A DNA stretch of 64,000 nt from positions 6,677,912 to 6,741,911 of the forward strand of contig OY755196.1 in NCBI GenBank assembly GCA_963576735.1. Reading direction: 5' to 3'. This document shows, piece by piece, positions 53,920-64,000 of this stretch. Source of the DNA: Bedellia somnulentella (taxonomy: Eukaryota; Arthropoda; Insecta; Lepidoptera; Bedelliidae). The position numbers and the translations under genes were made by a program. A model generated the notes under the pieces. It was not told the DNA's origin. It was given only the letters and a program-made list of their open reading frames with translations, and made no database searches. Every line of letters begins with the position of its first letter. The stretch's first letter is position 1.

Positions 53920-55273
53920 TTAAAAGTTTAAATTATGGTTTCCACCATCACATATTGTAAGTAAGTTTTCCCTTATATTAAATAAGGGAGGGTTGGATAT
54001 ATGATATGCTAATAATTTAGCAATGGTACGTTTTTTATTTAAGGGTATGTATATAGTACCCGATCGTTGTCTTGAATAAGGTATGAACTTATTCACGTCC
54101 ATAGTAAAGAAAACGTCGCTTTGACGGCTGGTCATATTAAATATAAAATTATTCAACATATGAATATCATTATTATGCTTACTCATATTAAATATATATG
54201 GTAAGGTACAAAATATAAACTTACATTTATATTTCTTTTGTATCTCTAAAAGCTGGCTAATGCCTTTCTTCAATATTTTTTATTTAATCCTATACTACTA
54301 CCGAATAATATAACAATGGTAGTATATTCGTCATATTCACCAAAAGTAACTATCAATAATATAATTAAAGGGAGCACTAGTATAACAATAGTTTGTTACT
54401 GTCTGATGTATGTGATCATTTAATATTTCTCCGAAACGTAACCCCATACCATCGGAAAATATTATAGTTTTGCGAACCGGGGTGGTAGTGGTAGGGATGG
54501 ATTGTTCTTTGTCCGATTGCAACGGCGGAGACATAAAGTTACAACAATTCTTTTTTTGATTTTTTTTTGATTTGATTTTCCAGACAATTTATGACAATCC
54601 GTCTCTTTTTCTATTAGGTTACTTATATTCATATACCTTTTTTTTACCTCTTCCTGACTAGCAATCATATTTTTAGTTGGCTATTTAAACTATCGATTTT
54701 TTGAATTAAATTTATTTTTTTGTAGGTCTTATTAATGTTTCTAATACTATTTTTAATATTTATCAGATTTTTCGTTGAGCTATATATGCGTTTATTAACT
54801 AATTTATATTTCTTTATTTGCCTATGACTTAATGATTTTTGATTCGCGATAGAATTCAAAGAAGATATTGACTCCACTTCAAGTTCTGCGCATAAAGAAA
54901 GTGCGTGAGAGTCTTCATTTATATCTTTAAGTCTATGAAACTCTGATAATTGAGCGTGTGCCTCTGCCAACTGCTCATTAAGGATATAAATTCGCTCTAC
55001 GGCTATTTCATGTTTAGCGCACTCATCTTCATGAGATTTAATTATTAGCTGTTGTTTTTCCAGCTCTGATTGACACATATCATAAGATTGCCGAAGTAAC
55101 TCCACTTTCTCAACGAGAGTACTATTTTTTGATTTTAAATTACGAATAGTGATACAGTTTTCGTCACGTTCTTCTAAAAGCCTATTTTTTAAATCCTCCG
55201 CATCACTAAATTCTCTTTTGAGTTTTTCATACTTTTGTTCAGCAGCCATCCTGCGAGTTGTTATTGATTCCAT
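53920..55273 (-). pseudogene. LINE B ORF1: coiled coil plus decayed SGNH-like domain
   Basis: ATG at 55273 (MESITTRRMAAEQ) or the later ATG; residues 10-110 form a coiled coil (KLKREFSDAEDLKNRLLEER). From 54534 PVRKTIIFSDGMGLRFGEIL matches block I of LINE A ORF1, but the Ser is replaced by Gly (FSDG for FSDS). The rest (YIFNMSKHNNDIHMLN and onward, 54273-53920) is in other frames. Broken by at least three shifts. Confidence 0.72.
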
Positions 55274-55320
55274 TCTACGATATAAGTCTTTGTTTATGAA
55301 ACTAAAATATAAATACCGTA

Positions 55321-56067
55321 AAAAATTCTATAGCGAACTAATAACTTAGATAACTATATAATAAATGTTTCAATTATTCACACAAGCTCCGAAATATATC
55401 TAATACTATTCAATAATACACTTACTTATACAGTCAAGTACCTAAACGACACAACAAATGATATAATTACTATAACTAGACTATATATAACGACTATGAC
55501 GACTATAACTAGATTACTGCTTAACGAATGTGCTAAGTGATAAACGCGATAAACTTTTTCTGTATCTTAATATTACAAAGTTACAACATAACAAATAAAC
55601 GCAACAAAAACATTAACAAAAAGAAAGAAAGAAAATTAGTACGGGAATGGAACCCGTGTTTTATTATTAAGATTGCAGAAAGAAAGTCTCTCGAACTAAG
55701 AACTTAGTAGTTGCGATCAATGACCTCGATTGAGTTGTGATGTTTTTGATTGACAACTATGTAATTTTATTGAATTGGCAGGTAATCAAATGTGAATTAA
55801 GTACATAAGATACTTAGCTGGTTTACTCCGCCAATGAACTGGTTACTGGATGCGTTTTTTCTAACATATGATGTATATTTTTGTCCGTTAAACCGTCACA
55901 ATTTTCAATTACTAATATTATCACTATCACTCGATATATTTCTAGGATAACACTTGTGTATATGAATCACGCTACAACTAACACGTGAAAGGCTTTTTCT
56001 ATTCGTTTTTATGCGTATTACAAATAAAAACCGAAAATACAACTGAGAGAACACAAATGTGATGTTA
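55321..56067. other. Stretch between LINE B and the candidate viral insert
   Basis: Probably includes the LINE B 5' leader. AT-rich, no other recognised content; GGAATGGAACCCGTG near 55652 looks tRNA-like but no cloverleaf forms. Confidence 0.4.
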
Positions 56068-56238
56068 TCAATCTACCCCCGGTTCGCAAAAAAAAGTTAT
56101 GGCAAGTCCTTTAGCAGTTAAGTCTGCTTTGATAGCGTCAGTGGGGAGTACTTGCAATTGATCAAGCATCAGTTTCACGGACGTTCGTTGACTCTGTAAC
56201 GTAAGACAGCAACGGGAAGTCATTGTTCTACGAGCCAT
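56068..56238 (-). CDS. Small second ORF of the candidate endogenous viral element
   Basis: 56 codons on the same strand, 58 bp after the stop of the larger frame. It begins MARRTM, contains SVKLMLDQLQVLPTDAIKAD and stops at 56068. It is intronless and GC-richer than its flanks. It may be the start of a downstream viral gene that has been cut, or chance; no family recognised. Confidence 0.35.
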   Translation of the reverse strand: MARRTMTSRCCLTLQSQRTSVKLMLDQLQVLPTDAIKADLTAKGLAITFFCEPGVD

Positions 56239-56317
56239 ATTGCTAAAGCATTAGACAATATTATTTGAAGTATACGTCATCGTACTAATATCTATTCATT
56301 CTCTGTCGAAGAATCCG

Positions 56318-56660
56318 ACAAAAGTAATCATTTCAGTGCGAATGACAATAGTGTCATTCGATTCGAGTCCCAGCCTACTTAACCAAGAGTTAATAGGCAT
56401 TACGATAGAATCCATGATATTGGGAGACACATACCTATTTTCGTATGGAGATAAGCTTCTGATAAACTCGTCTGGACGTAACAGTTGATCAGATGTTAAA
56501 GGCAGTATTGTGACTTGCATTGGTGTCATTGTCACAATGTTACGTATATTTCTATTATTGTCGATTTTATCGTAAGATATTTTGATTGGATCCGCCACTT
56601 CGGCAGAGTCTTTCCCGATGTTTACAAAAAGTCAAAAGTCAAAAAGTTTATTTTTCAAAA
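56318..56660. repeat. 342-bp tandem duplication, left unit
   Basis: Runs from AAAAGTAATCATTTCAGTGC to AAGTTTATTTTTCAAAAT; essentially identical to 56668-57009. The right end is a LINE A-type tail. Confidence 0.9.
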
Positions 56661-56667
56661 TAAAGTT

Positions 56668-57009
56668 AAAAGTAATCATTTCAGTGCGAATGACAATAGT
56701 GTCATTCGATTCGAGTCCCAGCCTACTTAACCAAGAGTTAATAGGCATTACGATAGAATCCATGATATTGGGAGACACATACCTATTTTCGTATGGAGAT
56801 AAGCTTCTGATAAACTCGTCTGGACGTAACAGTTGATCAGATGTTAAAGGCAGTATTGTGACTTGCATTGGTGTCATTGTCACAATGTTACGTATATTTC
56901 TATTATTGTCGATTTTATCGTAAGATATTTTGATTGGATCCGCCACTTCGGCAGAGTCTTTCCCGATGTTTACAAAAAGTCAAAAGTCAAAAAGTTTATT
57001 TTTCAAAAT
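56668..57009. repeat. 342-bp tandem duplication, right unit
   Basis: Same as 56318-56660, including the terminal piece AAAAAGTCAAAAGTCAAAAA and GTTTATTTTTCAAAAT, the reverse complement of the 3' tail of LINE A. Confidence 0.9.
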
Positions 57010-57839
57010 TACCTGTGCATTGTCCGCATTTATCTGACCCCCATAAAATTTGTAGACCAATTCAATAATTTCTTCGTCAAGGTTGGCTGCGAATTGTAGG
57101 TCGTCTTGCAGACCGTTTGTTATTTTCGTTATAAAGTCGCCTGTAACATTACCTCTCTTCGCAACTGAAATGTATAAGGTGGTAAATAAGTCCAAGGGCT
57201 TCATCGATTGATCGGTGTTGCTATCTAATAGTAAGTATTCACAGTATCTGGATCCATACGTCGTTAGAAATTCTGCGTCTGATATATCATTCTCGATCTC
57301 GACGTAATCAGCATCTTGCTCTTCCTCCGGCACCGCGTTGTGCGCCGACATAAAGTTGCTTAAAGTCCTACCCCTGTTCAACGCAGTTTCGTTGTGTAAG
57401 TAATGAATAATTATACACTTGATCTTCTCGTTAGCCTCATTGGGGCCGAGGAAATGGGTTGGAGGCAAGACCGGAGCCAGCAACTCGCCGATACTTACCG
57501 CCTTTATGTGTTGCATTGTAGGCATCGGCGAGTCACGCAACAAGTAGGCTCCATAAGTCAGAAGTAAAGCCCACCTGCTGGCCTCTGCCTCTGTGAGTTC
57601 TTGTTTGGAGATGAAGACCGTCCCATTCCTGGTCATTAACTTCCTCAGCAACTCATCTTCCTTAAAAACCCTACCGATGCGTTCACGGGTATCCAACCAT
57701 CCCCTATTAAGTACTTGTCTTGCCATTTCTAGTTAAATTTATGAAGTATCTGTTGATAAACCGGATGATGTTCCTGAGCTACAGAATCTAAAAAGCGTCT
57801 AAAAAGAATTAATTGAGTGAAAATAAGTAAAAAACATTA

Positions 57840-59725
57840 AGTACTAACATTTTTTGAACGTCAAAGTTTTAAATTAATCGTTGATCCGTTGCTTCGGAAG
57901 GTGTTCGTAAAGAGAAGAAGCAACAAAGAAACTCTTTACATTCACATTTTTTCATTTTTTCAAAATATGGTTTGTACAATTTCAGTTTATAAACATGTTT
58001 TTACTTTACAAAAGATTTTCTATGCGACCAAATCAAACGCTAGTTTGACATAATTAAAATAAATTGTCCATCACAAAAACCAATCACATAACGTGAGAAG
58101 AAAAATCCTCACCAGACAATTATTCCTAGGAATAACGAGGGAAGATTTATAGCTTTACGGACATCGTCATGTGCGCGTTGGGTCCTTGTCGTTTAAAAAA
58201 TCTTGAACACTGTAGTAAGATTTCTTTAAAAGCATGGCTTTAATTGCCCTTTTAAAAGATGCCACAGGCAATTCCAACATGTCAGAAGGAAGTTTGTTGA
58301 ACATTTTCAGGGATAGTCCCATAAAGGAGTTACTTACTTTATTAAGTCTCCACTTCGGTACGTTAAGTTTCTCCTTATTCCGAGTGTTAACAGTATGCCT
58401 ATCACTAACTTTACTAAATTGGCCTATATTCTTTTTGGCATACATTAAATTCTCAAATATGTATTGGCAAGGGACAGTTAAAATGCCAATATCTTTAAAT
58501 TTAGCTCGCTTTTGTAAGACAAAAACTTTATGAACATCAGCCTCTTTACCCCATAATAAAATACCGTACGACATAATACTATGAAAATAACTGAAATAAA
58601 CAATGCGAGCTGTTTCTATATCTGCTATTTCTCTAATCTTACGCACGGCATACGCTGCTGAGCTCAGCCTTTTAGAAAGTGTTAGTATATGGGGTCCCCA
58701 TTGCAACTTAGAATCGATTATTATCCCTAGGAATTTTGTCTCTTTCACTAATTCTACTTTTTCACTGTCAATAACAATGTTGGCGTCAACTTGCCTAACA
58801 TTCGGTAAAGTAAATTTAATACATTTAGTTTTTTTGGCATTTAGAACCAGGTTATTTACAGTAAACCAATGCAATACCAGTGAGATAGCTTTATTTACGT
58901 CGTCAAGAGATGTAGAGGATCTCGCTACATTAAACATTAAAGATGTGTCATCTGCAAACATAACTATCTCAGAATACTTTTGTACCATAAATGGTAAATC
59001 ATTAATTAAAATCAGAGACAGTAATGGGCCAAGTATAGAACTTTGAGGAACGCTCATCTCTATTTCCGATCCTTTCGACGTGGTTCCATTAATATCTACC
59101 CTTAAAGTTCTTTTATTAAGATATGATGCCATTAATTTCAGTGCTTGCTCGTCAAAACCGTAATATTCAAGTTTAGTCAACGCTATTTCCTTTTTTACAC
59201 AATCAAAAGCTTTTGTGAGGTCACAAAATATACCTAACGCATCCCGGTAGTTTTCCCATGAATTAAAAATATGTTTCATTAGTGACACTCCTGCATCTAC
59301 AGTAGACCTACCTTTAGTAAAACCATATTGCTCGTCATGGATACAAATGGATACAAATGGAATATATTATTTTTGTTGAAATAAGAAAGCATTTGGTTGG
59401 ACATGATTTTCTCGAAAACCTTACTGAGAACTGGTAAAATAGAAATAGGCCTATAGTTGGTAAAGTCCTGACTATCTCCTGATTTATGTAGTGGGATGAG
59501 CCTACTTAACTTCATACAGTCTGGAAATTCTCCTATATCTATACATTTATTAAAAAGTATCGTTAAATGGGGAGCGATTATATTTATTACTCTGTTTATG
59601 ACGAAAACTGACATTCCTGTTATGTCTTCGGTTTTTTAAGGTTGATGGTTTTATTTTTTTTTATTATTTCATTACTGTCAACGTACTTAAAAGAAAACTG
59701 TGCTGAGCTGCCGTGCTTGTGATAT
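57840..59725 (-). mobile_element. LINE C, 5'-truncated sister copy of LINE A
   Basis: Matches LINE A 32450-34360 at about 95% by eye, in reverse orientation. It starts within ORF2, upstream of the reverse-transcriptase FPDCMKLSRLIPLH motif, and ends in the 3' UTR (GTTGCTTCGGAAGGTGTTCG). Confidence 0.88.
58167..59614 (-). pseudogene. LINE C reverse transcriptase
   Basis: Same motifs as LINE A: FCDLTKAFDC, SVPQSSILGPL (GVPQG altered to SVPQS), FADDTSLMF. A short insertion GGATACAAATGGATACAAATGG near 59335-59358 breaks the frame, and 45 bp (15 codons) are deleted at about 58510. It lacks the 4-bp duplication that shifts LINE A. Confidence 0.85.
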
Positions 59726-60845
59726 ATACAGTAAGTAACATGGAGACACTTTCGAGAAAAAGGCGGTCAAAGTTTTTTTTTTACTTCTGACGTTTCTCTC
59801 AAAGTATAAATTAAAATTAACTTTTCTAAAATGTCTTAGATGAAAATGTGCTTGTTTCATAATTTGTATATTTTCTTTTTTATTTAGTAATAATATTTAA
59901 ATTATAAAGCTTGAAAAAATATGTATGTTAAGGAATGGACAATTAAAAAATAATGTTTTTTTTGTATTAGTACAGTAAGTGTGTGACTTACTGTAACAAT
60001 CTTTAGTTTTAAGTACATACTGCAACAATGATAACAGAATGAGGTAAATGTTTAGATAGAATAACAAACATTGCACAATTTGCCTAATGTTATTCAATCA
60101 CTTACTGTGATTATAGCTAGGATCAATATGAAAACTTGTGGCATCAGCATGAACCATAATTATTTACTCTTCCTCGATATTATTGGGATAAAATAAACAA
60201 AAGTTTTTTTTTAAATTATAGTTTAATAGAAGAAGGTACACAGTAAAAACTAAACAGCTTTATAGTAGTAGCTTTATTAATACTCTAAAATTAAATAATC
60301 AGTTCCATTTATGTAGTGTAGGTAGTCTTTGAAGCATTTGGAATCATCATAAAAGCTAACATTAAAAAATTACAATTCGTGTCTGCGCAACAGGCTTCAT
60401 ACAAGAAACAATCAAAAACCAAATAAACTAAACATTGTTTATAAAAAAACTAAGTCACTCGTGTTTGTACTCCTTCGTACACAAGAAAAAAAACAATAAA
60501 CATCTAAAATAAACACTTTGTTTCCAAAAAATAAGATAGTTTTCTCTTTGGATTTTTTCATTATAAAAATAGCCTATGAAGGCACATTAAACTCTTTGTA
60601 AGTCATTTAACTACTTAGGTTGATATAAAACTTAACTATTATATGTAGGTATATAGATTATGAGATCCTCGTTATACGAACTTAAAAATCAGTCTTACAA
60701 ATTAACAATATAGTGGCGTTGTTGCAGTTTATAGTAGGATAGTAAAATGTCTTTTAACTGACTGGCTTACATAAATAATATTTGCTTACAGGCTTACATA
60801 AATTGTGTTTATAAGAACACATTTTTTTATATTAACCGTAGAGTT
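59726..60845. other. Flank of the transposase gene with repeated CAGTAAGT motifs
   Basis: No gene. CAGTAAGT occurs at 59729 and 59973 and its reverse ACTTACTG at 59986 and 60100, possibly subterminal repeats of the element that carries the transposase to the right. Confidence 0.45.
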
Positions 60846-63296
60846 TTAAAACTCTTCTGTTAATAGATTGGTGGTGGAATTTGAAACCGGAATGTTTAAC
60901 CAAAAACCCCTTCTATTCTCAGGCATCAGAGGTACAAGTTTCTGTATAATCTCTGCTTTACGATCTGCAGTGATTCCTCATGGAATATTTTTAGACTTAA
61001 CCTCTGGGAACTTTTGGGTCTTTAAAATTTTAGCCTGTAAGAAGTCCAATGATTGAAACATCTCATTATGACCCGTTTTATACTTAAGCACGAATTGACC
61101 CCTTTCAACTTTAACTACCATTATATCCTTGAGGTAAACCCTGTCTTCCATGTTTCTCAGTTTATATTGCGACGATAAGTCGTCATATATATAAAAGTCC
61201 GAAACATCCAATGATTTGACAATACATTTGCGATTATTTGCCATTTTTACTCTTTGGACATAATCATCAAAATCGTACACTTTATTTTTACCTAACATTT
61301 TCTCAACCTGATGATGAAAATGGTCAGCAGACATGAAGGTATGCCCTGGTTCGAAATATCATATCTCGATTGTATTCGCAGATATTAAAGAACTATTAAT
61401 AATATTTACTAAAAACGACATCAATGCCCAATTTTTATTTTGGGATGCACAATTATCAGCCCACAAAATAACATTTTCGGCATCTCGTTTGTGAAATAAA
61501 AAAGCCCTAAATGTTGAAATTATGTCATGTTGATGGCGACCTGATATAGACTCATTCCAAACAACTGCGAATGGCATTTCATCTTTGGATGTTTTTCCCA
61601 AAGGCACGAAACTTTCATTAAAAGCAATTATTCTGGGGCAGAAAATTGCGGCTTTATATTGGTCTAATCTTGGCAACATGATCACTTTTTGTAAATCTAC
61701 GGAATAACGAATAGTAGTTTTGTCAACAATAGCATTATCTACATCTTCTTTATATTTTATTCGGCTTTCTGTATATCTTAGTTTATGAGCATTATACTTG
61801 TTACAAACATCACAGGTAGTTTCAGGATTTTTATTATGTTCTGGGCTATGTAGTTTAAATATTGCACATAATTCACATTCTTCGTTTCCTAGATGTGTAA
61901 AAGATATGTTTAACTCATTTTTTACTACTGTGCGGTAAGTTTCTAGAGATACTTTCAAATTGGGAAACTTTTCGCAAAAGTTTTTGTACATTATTGGCAC
62001 ATTAATATCACTAGGCAGATACAGTTTATTAGGAGCATGCTCTCTTCGGTAGTGGGAAATTGCAGGATTGTAGCTTAAAATATGACTTTTTATAATATTT
62101 CTGTCTATTTTATTGGCTCTTTCATAGACACCCCTGCGATCTTTTTGCTGATCGACGGGTCTTTTTAGGGCAGCAAGAACTCGCTGATCGTTTTTTGGGT
62201 GATACCCCAAAGTTGTTAGAAAGAATGGTTTGCAAACTTCTAATTTAATATCATCTGGATTTGTTAGAAAATATGCATATGTTAGTTTCCTTTTCGGTAT
62301 TTCCCTACTTGTTTGTTTTCTTCTTTCAACAGCTTTCGTTTCAACCATACCCTTAATAAATATACCCTGTGATTCTTTGCTCAGTTTACTGTAATAATTG
62401 TTAATTACCTTTCTTTGGTCTTCGTTAATGTTCGTCGAACATTTTCGTCTACAATTTTCCGTGCATGCCGTTTTAAGTGATAGCTTTTCAATTAGTAATT
62501 GCTTTTTAATCTTATTTCTTTCTGTTAATGGCTCTACAAACACTTGTCTTTTTCGTGGTAAACCAGACTTAGTTAATCCTTTTCCTTCTTGTACGGGATT
62601 ATTAATTAGATTTATTTGTTCCGAATTATTCAAACTATTATTAACATTATTTACTACACTCTCACAATTGACTTGAGTTGAATTATGTTCTAGCAAAGAT
62701 CCGTTAATATTAATGCCAGAGTCATTGGTTTCAATTGCTGTAGTATCTTCTTCTGGAATAAATGTTCTAACACGAGAGATCAGTGAATCTTCGCAATCAG
62801 TGTCGGTTGCATCAGAAGCAGGTATATAATCTTTGTCCTTAACACTATCATCAGAATCTTCGAATAAGCTTTGAGAATTATTAATTTGTGAATTTTCGTT
62901 TTCTTCATCCGAACTTGTTAGAGTTTCATTACATTTGAGCAAATCTTCATCAAAAGGCTTTTTCTCAAAAAGCAACCTATCAAAGTCAGTCATATAATTT
63001 GCCATTACAGCACTACGTGAATTTCTATATTCATTATCAAAATCAAATATTTTTGGATGATCATTAAAATTTACATACCGCAACCACATTGTGTTAATGT
63101 CAGTAACTACATGTTGCTCATCCATGTCGGTAACTACACGTTGTTCATTCACTTCGGTAACTACACGTTGTTCATTCACGTCGGTAACTACACGTTGTTC
63201 ATTCACGTCGGTAACTACACGTTGTTCATTCATGTCGGTAGGTTTTGAGGCTGCTTTTCTAGCCAAAGCCAGAATTCGGTCACTTCTGGACGTCAT
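60846..63296 (-). pseudogene. DDE-like transposase of uncertain superfamily, two in-frame TGA codons
   Basis: ATG at 63296, preceded by an acceptor-like TTTTCCAG; 816 codons in one frame to TAA at 60846, with TGA at codons 646 (61359-61361) and 773 (60978-60980). N-terminus: five 10-residue repeats of the DVNEQRVVT type, then acidic Ser-rich sequence. Middle: LTYAYFLTNPDDIKLEVCKP, a zinc-like cluster CELCAIF and CDVC. Core: YSVDLQKVIMLP, VILWADNCASQNKNW and GHTFMSADHFHHQVE, giving Asp (about 533), Asp (about 613) and Glu (about 665), a plausible RNase-H-fold triad. Similar multi-copy proteins exist in insects and Hydra (recalled). No TIRs could be set. Confidence 0.6.
63097..63240 (-). repeat. 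30-bp minisatellite in the transposase N-terminus
   Basis: About five copies of a unit containing GTCGGTAACTACACGTTGTT on the plus strand; encodes NEQRVVTDV-type repeats in frame. Confidence 0.85.
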
Positions 63297-63378
63297 TTTG
63301 TCTGGAAAATAAAAATAGGTAAAAAAACTTTTTAAGTTAAACGGTTTTATTATTAACATACAGAGAAATGTTTAAGAT

Positions 63379-64000
63379 AAATGTACTAAAAACCTAAAAA
63401 TAATAATAAAATAGATACAGTCGTGGGAATTATATACATATGCATAGACTAGACTAAAATAAAACCGTGGGGCACGTCAATTGTCTTCAATCGTTGATTA
63501 AAATGTTTGTTTTGTAATGTTACACTATAATTGGGCAGTTGTTCAACCGGCAACGATGGACAAGTGATAAATAGGGCAGAATGTGGAAACAAGCTAGCAA
63601 GCTAGATTATAAGCGAGTTTTAGGGTTTCATAGTGTTGAGCGAGTAGTACTTTTATCATATGTTTTGTCGATTAAAGACAAACTGCAAGCAGTAATCCGA
63701 TTCATCGCCAGCCAGCAGTGTAAATTTCCAACGAGAAACTAGTTGAAACATCTCTTTTATTTACATGGAGTGTGTGACTATTGGAATTTCCATGAGCAAG
63801 AAAATAGTAAGTAATTTCCTCACCGTCTGCGGGCCAACTGCCCAAGGACGAATTAAACGTTTCTTCTATCGCACATTAAGTCGATAATTTGTAGACAATT
63901 GACGTGCCCCACGGTTTTATTTTAGTCTAGTCTATGCATATGTATATAATTCCCACGACTGTATCTATTTTATTATTATTTTTAGGTTTTTAGTACATTT
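63379..64000. mobile_element. Palindromic element cut by the window end, with MITE M inside
   Basis: Arms of about 111 bp: AAATGTACTAAAAACCTAAA at 63379 and its complement ending at 64000. They include GTCGTGGGAATTATATACAT and CGTGGGGCACGTCAATTGTC. The right border may lie beyond the window. The loop contains a family M MITE. Confidence 0.75.
63533..63843. mobile_element. MITE family M, copy 2
   Basis: Ends GGGCAGTTGTTCAACCGGC and GGGCCAACTGCCC; interior words shared with copy 1 at 17816-18149 (GGCAACGATGGACAAGTG versus GCAACGATGAACGAGTAG). Confidence 0.7.

Larger units (their letters stand above)
50738..55320 (-). mobile_element. CR1-like non-LTR retrotransposon, LINE B
   Basis: Same layout as LINE A but clearly a different family: coiled-coil ORF1 start at 55273, ORF2 to 50927, and a 3' end AAATATTTTTTATCTTTATC with repeated ATCTTT units near 50740-50760. 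Inserted into the gag of LINE J. Confidence 0.82.
56296..57726 (-). pseudogene. Candidate non-retroviral endogenous viral element (nucleoprotein-like?) with internal duplication
   Basis: The frame from ATG at 57726 (MARQVLNRGWLDTRE) is open for 239 residues without introns, then enters a LINE tail. The remainder (from NIGKDSAEVADPIKIS to VGFFDRE) is present twice because of a 342-bp tandem duplication; the copy at 56296-56625 ends in a natural stop. The protein is helical, moderately acidic and of about 350 residues. Its composition and lack of introns, plus a following small ORF, recall RNA-virus capsid or nucleocapsid genes integrated by LINE machinery. This is inference: I do not recognise a family, and an orphan host gene is possible. 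Confidence 0.4.

Noticed and set aside
55645..55700. tRNA-like ACGGGAATGGAACCCGTG
   Set aside because: Only a short T-arm-like piece; no cloverleaf can be formed.
61359..61361. TGA as selenocysteine codon
   Set aside because: No selenoprotein context is known for such transposases and the second TGA shares the CGA-type context; CpG decay is simpler.

Overview
The window is AT-rich eukaryotic nuclear DNA, and its repeat content points to an insect, most likely a moth or butterfly (Lepidoptera). The evidence is an interrupted gene with GT-AG introns and long repeat-filled introns, together with Jockey-type and CR1-like LINEs, piggyBac, several hAT elements, mariner and BEL/Pao remnants, tRNA-derived SINEs, and short repeats of the kind that are abundant in Lepidoptera. 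No species can be named from the sequence alone.

Positions 1-19652 hold one host gene on the minus strand. Ten exons can be placed. The first visible exon carries most of an RRM fold. It is followed by Gln/Gly/Pro-rich exons, a large low-complexity exon full of PMGRRD/PIGR-like repeats, an Arg/Ser/Pro-rich exon and a Lys/Glu-rich C-terminal part. The gene runs off both sides of what can be recognised. Splice phases agree at every junction except between the exons at 12986-13197 and 10519-10609. A 2.1 kb palindromic transposon sits in that interval. The introns are crowded with foldback elements, MITEs, SINEs and small retroposons.

Positions 19653-28400 contain no intact gene. They hold foldback elements, MITEs, a piece of BEL/Pao integrase followed by the start of an envelope-like reading frame, a mariner scrap, and a two-exon THAP-type zinc-finger fragment on the minus strand.

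Positions 28557-36252 are two adjacent hAT-type elements with clean 8-bp target duplications. The first (28557-34907) contains a small retroposon that is itself split by a nearly complete CR1-like LINE (LINE A). The second (34982-36252) encloses a leucine-rich-repeat reading frame.

Positions 37780-59725 form a dense nest. A decayed hAT (38861-42916) carries an almost intact piggyBac element. It was cut by a Jockey-type LINE (42922-50735), which in turn holds another hAT (43697-46474) and an unclassified TIR element (47712-49053). The 5' end of the Jockey element meets a second CR1-like LINE (LINE B, 50738-55320). Next come a candidate endogenous viral element on the minus strand (56068-57726), carrying a 342-bp tandem duplication, and a truncated sister copy of LINE A (LINE C, 57840-59725).

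Positions 59726-64000 hold an 816-codon DDE-like transposase of uncertain superfamily, on the minus strand and broken only by two in-frame TGA codons. Beyond it is a palindromic element cut by the window end, with a MITE inside it.

The most unusual observation is a family of three hairpin retroposons (1610-1926, 13653-13786, 22452-22603). Each is flanked by its own target duplication, and the arms of each hairpin share copy-specific variants, which suggests that the inverted arm was made anew at each insertion.
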